Source: an uncultured Duncaniella sp.
Lineage (GTDB): Bacteria > Bacteroidota > Bacteroidia > Bacteroidales > Muribaculaceae
Reading direction: 5' to 3'
Length of the DNA: 34,846 bases
Assembly: GCA_910584825.1 (NCBI GenBank)
Contig: CAJUCI010000027.1
Span: 1 to 34,846 of the forward strand
Part shown: positions 25,591-33,244 of the stretch, in pieces
Position numbering within the stretch: the stretch's first letter is position 1
Layout of the letters: each line of letters begins with the position of its first letter
The notes under the pieces: generated by a model
What the model saw: the letters and a program-made list of their open reading frames with translations, nothing else
Database searches by the model: none
What the model was told of the DNA's origin: nothing
Translations under genes and position numbers: made by a program

Positions 25591-25626
25591 AATGGCCTCC
25601 GAACACTGTCCGAAGGCCATTCTTTT
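25591..25626 (+). terminator. Hairpin followed by T-run, facing inward
   Basis: AATGGCCT at 25591-25598 and AGGCCATT at 25614-25621 form a perfect 8-bp outer stem, partly extended inward (CCGAA against TCCGA). On the plus strand it is followed by CTTTTTT, so it could stop transcription entering the prophage from the host side. On the minus strand it adds to the terminator next to it. Confidence 0.6.
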
Positions 25627-25642
25627 TTCGCTTTACGCTTTA

Positions 25643-25657
25643 GGTCGCTGCGCGACC
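25643..25657. repeat. Perfect GC hairpin just after the fibre stop codon
   Basis: GGTCGC and GCGACC form a perfect 6-bp stem with a 3-nt loop, 17 bp beyond the stop codon of the fibre gene. A GC-rich hairpin shortly after the variable region is a known helper feature of retrohoming in some DGRs. Here it is about 90 bp from the variable region, farther than in the best-studied case, so the link is tentative. Confidence 0.45.
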
Positions 25658-25673
25658 GCTTTTTCGCTTTCGC

Positions 25674-28600
25674 TTATGCTACCTCGCTCAACGCTTTATA
25701 CGCGCTCACGCTTTGCGCTTTGACGAGGAGTCCGCGGAAGGCCAGACGCGAGCCGACACCCGCGCTCGAATGCGAGGCATCGCTACACGCACCCGCGTAC
25801 GACACGCCGCCACTCGCATACGCGCTGCGATTGCCGCGATAGACCACACGGCCTCTGGAACCGGAAAAATAGTATATGTCGGCGAAATAGGTTGATGAAC
25901 TGCCGTTAAAACTGCCGACGGGAGTCATGTCCATAAAAAGGCCGTGCGCCACGCCGGTTATCCAATAGCCGGAATTTGTCGTGCCTTTGACATAGCGAAT
26001 TGTGCCGTCGGGCATAAAAATTCGCCACTTGCCGACATTTGCAGAATCATTAGGCACATCAACCCCATCCATCATTTCATATTTGTGGCCGTAGAGATTG
26101 ACATAACCAAGACAGCAGATATTGTTGACCTGCGTCACGGTCTTGTTCCCGAATGAATCCGCATCCACAAACCACGCGTACTGGTGCACAAGGTTTTCTA
26201 CCAACGAATTTGTCACGTTGGGATTGATTGCCTTGGCGTACTCATATCCCACAGTGTCCGTCATGCCTCTCAACATCGTCTCAGCCCCGATGGTTCGGGA
26301 ATAGGAATGTGAACCGGCACCGCATTGTTCCTGCATATCCCTGCGGCCATAGAATGCGTATGCGAGATTAGCGACGCGAGAATGCATCATCGCGTCTATC
26401 TGCTGCATACCTCGCTGTTGGCTGTAGTAATGGAAGTCCGTCCACGTCATACTGCCGATAGAGCTGCCGCCGGTGATGCAGGAGCGGAATTTCTCGCCCA
26501 CGATAACGGTCTCGACAACGGCACAAAGATGTTCCTCGTCATAATACCAATCCGGCTCCATGTCCTCAATCTTCGATGAGTTGGACAGGACTACCATGTC
26601 AAACTCGGCAGTGTTGAGGATTGAGAAGTTGAGGGTGACCGCGCCGGTCGGCACGTCCTTGACAAGATACATACCTGCCTCAAACTTGTTGGCGAGGGTC
26701 GGAACGACAACATTCTCAAGCACCTTGCCGGAGGCATCGCAGAAGACCGCACCAACAAGGCTTGTGCCGGGTACGCTTGGGAAGCGCACTCTCTTATGCT
26801 TCGACACATCCACCTGACACACGGAGTAGTTGGCATCGGTCGAATATGACCCGGCAAGAGTGTCCTTGCCGACAATCTTGCGACCGACTGTCACGCCGCC
26901 CTTCTCCTTGATATTGTCAAAGGTCAATATGTCAGCAACGGGTGATGCCGGGCGATGGTTCTTGTCGTTTGAACTGTAGCACGAATATGTGACTCCGTTG
27001 AGGTAGTCATTGACTCCCTTCTTCCATATTCCCGGCTCAAGCATCATGATGTCGCCCTCGCTGCCGTCGAGCTTGGCAGGGGTGCAGTTGGCTATATCCT
27101 TTGCATCGGCGTAGTAGTTGGAGTTAGCGTCATGCAGGGGAAAATAGGTCATCTGACCGTCCGGATTGTTGACGGTGACATCGGTGTTGGCCATGCGGAC
27201 TGTCCTTGTGGTCGGCTTCCGGGTTACCTTGGCAAGAACACGATGCCTTCTTGAGAAGATGGTCGCAAGGTGGCCGCTCATGACATAGTCGTTGCCGAAC
27301 AGATAGCCGGTGCCGTTGTCAAGGTTGGACACGCTCACATCATCTGAAATATTGTCGAGGCGTATCATCGTGTATTCGGGCTGCACGATGTTCAGCTCAG
27401 GGAAGTGTGCGCACATTCTCTGATACTGAGCATCGTCTATATAGCGTGTCAGCCGGACGGTACCGACGAGCGCACAGGTGTCGGTGGAGTTGCCGGAGGC
27501 ATCGACACCGCCCATCGACATGAACTTGTTGAGCCAAGTGCCGTCATCTTCCCGGTCGATGCCGGTGACGCGGAGGCGGTCAACATTGGCACACCTTGAC
27601 AGGAGGGTCTCCCAATTTATGCCGGGACAGTTGTCAAAGATGAATGTGCGGACATTGCCGTAGCTTTCGAGGGTGAGTCCGGTAGATGTGAGTTTGCTGA
27701 GATACTCAAGGCGGAGTGTGGTGATGGTTGAGGGCATCCGGGCAATGGTCACCGGCGCACCTTTGGCGAAGATGATGCTCTGTACCTTGGTGCCGCGAGC
27801 GTCGAGTTCCTCAAGTTTGGTCTGATTGGAGAAATCGAGGGCGGTGCTCGTGTTGCCGCCTGTCTTGGCCTGTGCTTGATTGCGGAGGTTGACCTTGCGG
27901 AGCTGTCGGCAGTTGTCGATGGCGAGCCACCAACCGGTCGAGCCGCCGCCTGTAGCTGCCTGAAGATTGAGTTCCCGGAGGACGGAACACTTGCCGAGGT
28001 CGAGTGCGTTCTTGAGATGGTCAGACGCACCGGTCATATTCAGAACCTTCATTCGGCTCGCTCCATAGACTCGCAGAGGGTCGTTGACGGTAAATGAGCC
28101 GTTGATGTCGAGGCTTGCCACCGCACCGCCTTCCACAATGCCGGTGGTGGCGATGTTGGGGCTGTTGTTGGTGCCGTAACCGAAGGCATAGGTCTCGTTG
28201 GCGGTTATGCGGAGCGTGTCGGCTGCGTCCGACGCACTTCTCGCCATATAGAGGTCGATGTTGTCTGATGTGAAATTGCTCGTTCCATACTTGGCATCAA
28301 GCAGAGCCGCACGGTTGGTGAAAAGAAATGTGCGGTGGCTCTTGTTGTTGCCCTGCAATGCGAAGATGAACGGCCACTTTTTGCCGTACATGGTCTTGAC
28401 CGCCGGAGCGATGTATTTCAGATAGCCGGACTTGTTGAAGGCACGGTCACACCAATTTCCACTCTGCTCATCGTTGAGCATGGCGAGCACTCTCTCGTTG
28501 GTCATGATGGCACGGAAATTCGCAGCACAACGCTTGAGGTCATCTTCGAGGTTGGCGAGGCAAAGATTCCACAGCCATGAGTCATGACCCTCGAAGGCAT

Positions 28601-31600
28601 ACTTGCTCGCCTCGGCATCCCACGTATTGCGGTCGGTCGTGTAAAGATAAACGAGGAAGCAGTCGTTTCGTTTACCGAGCTGAGTGTCGCCATCGTAGTA
28701 TGTGATGAACCATATCTTACCATCCCAAGTGCGGAGCATCATGTTTTTGGCACGTTGGTCGACACTCAGGAAGTAGTCCGTGAAGATGTAATATGTCAAG
28801 ATGAAGTCCTTGTTGAAATACTGATCAATTTCATTTTTGAACTTCTCGCTCTTGAATGTGGAGAGGTCGTTGGGGTTTGCTCCGGAAGGAACACAGGCAC
28901 GAATCCACGCGAAGAGACGCTTGAGTGCGTCCTGCTGTTTGGTGGCAAGACCTGCCCACTTTATATCGCCGTCGCTCTGCGCTTTCCCGGACGCATCGAC
29001 ACCATAGTTGACCTCGGCTCCGGCATCGAAATTCTGAGCGAGATGCGCGTCACTTGTGGATTGGAAAAGGCAGATTGGCGAGGTGTTGTTGAGCATCTCA
29101 AGAGCGATGGGACACTCGGCTGTGTATCCCTCCACTCCCTCCATGCCGAACACCGGGCCACTCTTGGATTTCTCATTGTTGAAGTTGTACTGACCGTAAT
29201 AGACATTCTCTCCGTCGGCGGTCTCGGCACAGAAGATGTCGATAGGCATACCGTCGATGGCGGTGCGCACGCTCACAGCACCGAGGCTGTTGCCGCCCTG
29301 CTCATACTGATGACGCTGCGGAGGCGTGAGCAGTCCGAGTTCCTTCATTACATCGTTGAACAGTTTCGCGCCGCCGGTATTGAGCGACATCGATGAGTCA
29401 GAGTAGTCGGACTTGCAGCACACGATAGGCACGGGAACCGCTCCGGGACGCATGACATATTTGTTGCCGGGGAGAACGTTCTTGCCGGTCATCGAGAGCA
29501 TCTCGCTGCCCTTGGTGAAATAGATACGGATATTCTTGCTCGGATACTTGGTCGATGATGTACCCTGTATGCGGATGTAACAGTTGGTGAGAATGAAATC
29601 GTAGTCGCTGCCGAGGGGTGAGTAGAAATACACGTCGGCAAGGAAGTCGGTCTTCTTGTTGTTGGTCTCATAGACATCATCGAGCATATTCTGACGCACG
29701 ATGCGCAGGACACCCTTGCCCATTGCACGGAGTTTCTCCATGTCAACATCGCCGGTGTCGCCCATGATGTCGTTGAGGGAGTATATCTCCATCATCTCAT
29801 CGGTGGTGTCGCTGTCGACCATACGGTTGTCGAGCTCCTCGTCATCGCTGATGGCTCGGTTATAGACTCTGATGTTCTTAATCTCGACATCGGCCTCAGA
29901 GCTGTCGATGGTGATTTCCTGCGGATTGTCCTGCCGGAAATTGAAAGAGGTATCATATATGTCGGCTCCGTTGCGGTTGCCGTTTACAAAGAGCTGCATG
30001 AGGCGGTCTTCGGCGGCGGTGCCTATCACGAGGGCTACCTTCATCCAATCTCCGGCGGCATAGTTGGTGGCGAGCTTGATTTCTCGCTGAACGGTCTGAC
30101 CGTCCTCGTTCTCATAGGTGACGCTCTGACCCGTTCTGAAACTTGCCTCCTGTGTGGTTATCAGAAGACCCTTGCCGTTGTCGAGACAGCGCACCACGGC
30201 GGCATCCCTGTCCATGACATTGCTCACACGCATCGTTATCTCGACAGTGAGTCCGGTTGACTTGACATCGGTGGCGAATGGCTTGACATGGACTACAGCC
30301 TTGGCTCCGTTTGCGAGACGGAGAGCTCCGTCTACCCATCCGCTGCTCGCCCAGTCCACACCTTCAAACGTTGTTGTAACGCCGTTCGATTCCCATGTGG
30401 CCGGATTGCTCTCCTCATTGCTTCGCCCGGTTGCGTCAAGTTTGAACTGAAGACCATAGGTGGCCTCATTTATGTCGATGCCGCTCTCGGCCACATCGAG
30501 GTTGATGGTGTATGTCGTTGAGCCAAGTTTAAGCTGTATGGTCTGCTTGCCCTTTTCGGTGAACCGGTTGTTGTATGCCTGTGTGGTTCGGGGTGCGCTG
30601 ACAGTTCTGGCGAGTCTGCCGTTCTGCCACAGTTCAACGGTGGCCGGAATGACAGTGGGGTCATAGGCCACGAATTCAAACTCGCATTTTTCGTATTGAC
30701 CCACCTCGATTGTCGGGGTGGTATGCCCGGTGCCGGTCAGTATGCGACCGTCGGCATGGACTATCTTGGTACCGAGGAAGGGTGCGCTGCTGCCGCTTTT
30801 CAGTATATCGAAATAGATGCTCTCGCTCTTGAGGGTGAGTCCGTCCTGCTCCATTTCGGCGACCATCTGAACGGTGTGGCGACCGACAGCGAGTCCGGCC
30901 ATGTCGAGGTCGAAATTGCTGTTGGTGGTACCGCTTCGGGTGATGGAGTGAAGTTTGCGCTGTACGCCATCGACATACAGGGAGACGGACTTTGTGCCGG
31001 AGCCGGTGACAGCATAGGGGATTTCGACCGTGTCATGTACGCTGTAACCTCCCTGAGCAATGCCGGAGGCGAGGTTGCAGCTGCTTGAGAGCGACAGAGT
31101 GACCACTTTGATTGACACATAGGCTTGCTTCTTCTGCTCCTTGCCTGTGTTGGGGTCGGTGGTGGTGGCTATGACATAGATGTCGCTTGAGCCGAGCAGA
31201 AGGTATTTGGTGAGGTCGAGGGTATAAGTGTTGGCGTTGACATCCTTTTTGGTCTCGGAATATGTTATGACGGTTCCTCGGCGCACCTCGATTCTGACGG
31301 TCGCTTTCTGTCCGGTGCTCTGACCTTTGTCATCACCGCCGGAATACTGATGGTCGTAGAACCATGTCAGCATGGCGGTGTCGCCTTCCTTGATGGTCTT
31401 CTTGTCGAGAGTGGCCGACAAGACAATCTTTGTGGTCGATGCCTCATCGCCGCTACCGCTACCGCCACCGCCCTTGACGGTGAATTCAGCGATGGTCGAT
31501 GTCTTGCTGTTGAGCTTGACGGTGGTTGAGCCGTCATCGTTCTCTTCGGTATCGACTCCAAAGAGCGTCCCGGCTTCAAGCTCGGCGACCTTGTTGGCGA

Positions 31601-32648
31601 CAACGCCGTTCTGAATGGGATTGTCGCTCGACGGGTCGAGGCTGCTGTCAACCGTGACCTTATCGATTGTGATGGACACGTTGCCCTCAGCGTCGGGGGT
31701 CTTTTTCTCTCCGTTGACTGTAATCTGCTTTACAGTGTTCTTTGAGCCGTATTCCTCCCACGCGCCGGGAGATGTAAATGTGGCGAGGGTGGTTCCGATG
31801 AAACGGTAGTCCTCCCATTTGCCGGGTGCCGACTCGAAGGTGATAATCATGCCTCGCTTCTGCTCGTCCTCGATTTCGGCATCGGCGAGTGCGGCGACGG
31901 CGGTCGCCTTGTTGTAATAGCCGGTGGTGAGGGGCTGCTGCTCGGTGAGATTGTAGAATCCGCTCCCACTGCCGTTCCCCTTGCCGCCCATCTCGATGAG
32001 AGCGTCCTTCTCGTCACTCCACGCATAGAGTATGTCTCCGCAGATGAACAGCTTGTTCTTTTTCACCTTCGAGATGCCATCATTATACATCTGCATGGGA
32101 TATGTGCTGTTCGACCACGAAAGGTAATACTTGTCTCCGACAAAATAGGCGAACACTTTCTTTGCAGAGAGAAACACAATTTCCCCGCCGGGGGTGGCAA
32201 TACTCATATTCTCTGTCGTAACATTGAGCGCAACAAACCGGGAGAACCTTGCGGTCGCGCCCTCACGTGCGGCAACTGCGGTTCCCTCGTATGCCTCAAC
32301 AACCGCCTGTGCAGATGCTGCCGCAATGTTGGCTACATCTGCCGCATTTTCGGCTGTCGATGCCGCTGTATTGGCTGTCGATGCCGCTTGCGCAGCAGAG
32401 TCGCGTGCCATGTTCGCTTGTGATGCTGCATTATTAGCATTATTGGCCGCTGTGTTCGCTGTCTTAGCCGCGTCCTCCGCAGGTTTGCGGAGCAACGACA
32501 CAGGGGCACTGACGACCTCAGTGCCTCGGATTGCCGGTAATGATACTATACCGTCAAGGCTGCTCACCACAGGGAGTTTGTCCACACCCTGCGATTCTGC
32601 CTTGAGAGCATTGATAATTTCGTTTTTGTCTGCTTGTGTCAGTGCCAT
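25674..32648 (-). CDS. Giant phage tail fibre / receptor-binding protein with CotH-like and C-terminal variable domains
   Basis: 2324 residues, read through without interruption. Residues about 60-115 are an Ala/Asn-rich coiled segment (AANNANNAASQANMARDS); 150-440 hold tail-type beta modules; 440-720 hold Ig-like repeats (GDTAMLTWFYDHQ, GRHTVQMVAEMEQDG). LamG-like sequence lies near 726-935 (GLQFKLDATGRS onward). A CotH-kinase-like domain lies near 1000-1400: IRIQGTSSTKYPSKNIRIYF, YGQYNFNNEKSKSG, DQRAKNMML and WFITYYDGDTQLG. LRR-like sequence follows near 1533-1765 (CSVLRELNLQAATGGG, LRKVNLRN, LEELDARGT). The C terminus has a lectin-fold-like end (VVYRGNRSAYASGG, GSRLAFRG) typical of DGR target proteins. 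The start overlaps the preceding gene by 10 bp. It would bind the bacterial surface at the phage tail tip. Confidence 0.88.
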   Translation of the reverse strand: MALTQADKNEIINALKAESQGVDKLPVVSSLDGIVSLPAIRGTEVVSAPVSLLRKPAEDAAKTANTAANNANNAASQANMARDSAAQAASTANTAASTAENAADVANIAAASAQAVVEAYEGTAVAAREGATARFSRFVALNVTTENMSIATPGGEIVFLSAKKVFAYFVGDKYYLSWSNSTYPMQMYNDGISKVKKNKLFICGDILYAWSDEKDALIEMGGKGNGSGSGFYNLTEQQPLTTGYYNKATAVAALADAEIEDEQKRGMIITFESAPGKWEDYRFIGTTLATFTSPGAWEEYGSKNTVKQITVNGEKKTPDAEGNVSITIDKVTVDSSLDPSSDNPIQNGVVANKVAELEAGTLFGVDTEENDDGSTTVKLNSKTSTIAEFTVKGGGGSGSGDEASTTKIVLSATLDKKTIKEGDTAMLTWFYDHQYSGGDDKGQSTGQKATVRIEVRRGTVITYSETKKDVNANTYTLDLTKYLLLGSSDIYVIATTTDPNTGKEQKKQAYVSIKVVTLSLSSSCNLASGIAQGGYSVHDTVEIPYAVTGSGTKSVSLYVDGVQRKLHSITRSGTTNSNFDLDMAGLAVGRHTVQMVAEMEQDGLTLKSESIYFDILKSGSSAPFLGTKIVHADGRILTGTGHTTPTIEVGQYEKCEFEFVAYDPTVIPATVELWQNGRLARTVSAPRTTQAYNNRFTEKGKQTIQLKLGSTTYTINLDVAESGIDINEATYGLQFKLDATGRSNEESNPATWESNGVTTTFEGVDWASSGWVDGALRLANGAKAVVHVKPFATDVKSTGLTVEITMRVSNVMDRDAAVVRCLDNGKGLLITTQEASFRTGQSVTYENEDGQTVQREIKLATNYAAGDWMKVALVIGTAAEDRLMQLFVNGNRNGADIYDTSFNFRQDNPQEITIDSSEADVEIKNIRVYNRAISDDEELDNRMVDSDTTDEMMEIYSLNDIMGDTGDVDMEKLRAMGKGVLRIVRQNMLDDVYETNNKKTDFLADVYFYSPLGSDYDFILTNCYIRIQGTSSTKYPSKNIRIYFTKGSEMLSMTGKNVLPGNKYVMRPGAVPVPIVCCKSDYSDSSMSLNTGGAKLFNDVMKELGLLTPPQRHQYEQGGNSLGAVSVRTAIDGMPIDIFCAETADGENVYYGQYNFNNEKSKSGPVFGMEGVEGYTAECPIALEMLNNTSPICLFQSTSDAHLAQNFDAGAEVNYGVDASGKAQSDGDIKWAGLATKQQDALKRLFAWIRACVPSGANPNDLSTFKSEKFKNEIDQYFNKDFILTYYIFTDYFLSVDQRAKNMMLRTWDGKIWFITYYDGDTQLGKRNDCFLVYLYTTDRNTWDAEASKYAFEGHDSWLWNLCLANLEDDLKRCAANFRAIMTNERVLAMLNDEQSGNWCDRAFNKSGYLKYIAPAVKTMYGKKWPFIFALQGNNKSHRTFLFTNRAALLDAKYGTSNFTSDNIDLYMARSASDAADTLRITANETYAFGYGTNNSPNIATTGIVEGGAVASLDINGSFTVNDPLRVYGASRMKVLNMTGASDHLKNALDLGKCSVLRELNLQAATGGGSTGWWLAIDNCRQLRKVNLRNQAQAKTGGNTSTALDFSNQTKLEELDARGTKVQSIIFAKGAPVTIARMPSTITTLRLEYLSKLTSTGLTLESYGNVRTFIFDNCPGINWETLLSRCANVDRLRVTGIDREDDGTWLNKFMSMGGVDASGNSTDTCALVGTVRLTRYIDDAQYQRMCAHFPELNIVQPEYTMIRLDNISDDVSVSNLDNGTGYLFGNDYVMSGHLATIFSRRHRVLAKVTRKPTTRTVRMANTDVTVNNPDGQMTYFPLHDANSNYYADAKDIANCTPAKLDGSEGDIMMLEPGIWKKGVNDYLNGVTYSCYSSNDKNHRPASPVADILTFDNIKEKGGVTVGRKIVGKDTLAGSYSTDANYSVCQVDVSKHKRVRFPSVPGTSLVGAVFCDASGKVLENVVVPTLANKFEAGMYLVKDVPTGAVTLNFSILNTAEFDMVVLSNSSKIEDMEPDWYYDEEHLCAVVETVIVGEKFRSCITGGSSIGSMTWTDFHYYSQQRGMQQIDAMMHSRVANLAYAFYGRRDMQEQCGAGSHSYSRTIGAETMLRGMTDTVGYEYAKAINPNVTNSLVENLVHQYAWFVDADSFGNKTVTQVNNICCLGYVNLYGHKYEMMDGVDVPNDSANVGKWRIFMPDGTIRYVKGTTNSGYWITGVAHGLFMDMTPVGSFNGSSSTYFADIYYFSGSRGRVVYRGNRSAYASGGVSYAGACSDASHSSAGVGSRLAFRGLLVKAQSVSAYKALSEVA
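25745..25870 (-). other. Candidate DGR variable region at the 3' end of the fibre gene
   Basis: In residues 2264-2297 a set of positions uses codons ending in C or T whose first two bases differ freely: N2273 AAT, R2274 CGC, S2275 AGC, S2279 AGT, G2286 GGT, C2288 TGT, S2289 AGC, D2290 GAT, H2293 CAT, S2295 AGC, G2297 GGT. The residues between them are constant small ones (GCG Ala, TCG Ser, GGC Gly). This is what adenine-targeted mutagenesis of AAC/AAT template codons leaves. The segment ends in GSRLAFRG, a GC-rich invariant block as expected for the homing start. Template repeat and reverse transcriptase are not in this window. Confidence 0.65.
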
Positions 32649-32968
32649 ATTTTTTTGAATTGATTGTATGGTTCACGATTAGTTAGGTAGTCCGGGATTG
32701 CTTGATTATCGTATGCCTCACGCTCATGTGAGATGTTACGATAAGCTTTTCTGCCATCCCTAAATTGAATGAGCCGCCACAGCCACTCCAATAGATATAG
32801 GAGATAGAATGGCGCATACAGCAACTCCTTCATTTGGGCGGTATGAATTGCCTCGTGATTGTAATCTGCCGGTGACATGGTACAACCTTCCCGGACAAAG
32901 AGGATGCCGAACAGATTGACGCACTTGAAACCTCTGAACGGAATAAGACTGTTATATATCACCTTCAT
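32639..32968 (-). CDS. Small phage protein with HExxH-like zinc-peptidase motif
   Basis: 109 residues. NHEAIHTAQMKELL near 37-50 contains HEAIH, an HExxH-type zinc-binding helix. ISHEREAYDNQ near 79-89 supplies a conserved His/Glu-rich second motif that could provide a third ligand, as in gluzincin-like minimal proteases. A hydrophobic stretch between them (LLYAPFYLLYLLEWLWRLI) is unusual and may bury the helix or touch a membrane. Similar short proteins occur in Bacteroidetes phage and host genomes, but I know of no tested activity. It overlaps the previous gene by 4 bp and the fibre gene by 10 bp, so all are co-translated tail genes; a role in tail maturation or wall passage is a guess. Confidence 0.72.
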   Translation of the reverse strand: MKVIYNSLIPFRGFKCVNLFGILFVREGCTMSPADYNHEAIHTAQMKELLYAPFYLLYLLEWLWRLIQFRDGRKAYRNISHEREAYDNQAIPDYLTNREPYNQFKKIWH

Positions 32969-33240
32969 TCCTCACCTCCTTCCAATTGTGTCTGAAGGCC
33001 ATCAATAAAAGCCGGGGTCGCATAAGCATTGGCCACCTCCTTAAGTGTCTTTACTTCTTCATCTGAGAAGTCGGTGTCGCCTTCACTATGATAGATTTTA
33101 AGAGCAAGAGCATGAGCTCGGATACCGTTGACATTGAGATAGAGCATATTCGCTACACTCTCACGCGCATCCCCGGTCTGATAATGCGACTTGTCAATTC
33201 CCGTAGGAATTCTAAATTGTTGAAAATTAAGTTTTGCCAT
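32965..33240 (-). CDS. Small phage tail-operon protein, function unknown
   Basis: 91 residues, acidic, mostly helical, with no family that I recognise. The N terminus MAKLNFQQFRIPTGIDKSHYQTGDARESVANMLY resembles proteins seen between tail-tip and fibre genes in Bacteroidetes phages. The centre holds a short helix-rich region (RAHALALKIYHSEGDTDFSDEEVKTLKEVANAY). It lies 4 bp after the upstream tail gene and overlaps the HExxH protein gene by 4 bp. The tight packing argues for a structural or assembly-related role. Confidence 0.72.
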   Translation of the reverse strand: MAKLNFQQFRIPTGIDKSHYQTGDARESVANMLYLNVNGIRAHALALKIYHSEGDTDFSDEEVKTLKEVANAYATPAFIDGLQTQLEGGEE

Positions 33241-33244
33241 ATTT

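Noticed and set aside
25460..25673. DGR template repeat or reverse transcriptase next to the variable region
   Set aside because: The segment is too short for a reverse transcriptase and holds only hairpins and end repeats; no copy of the variable block was found on reading the window.
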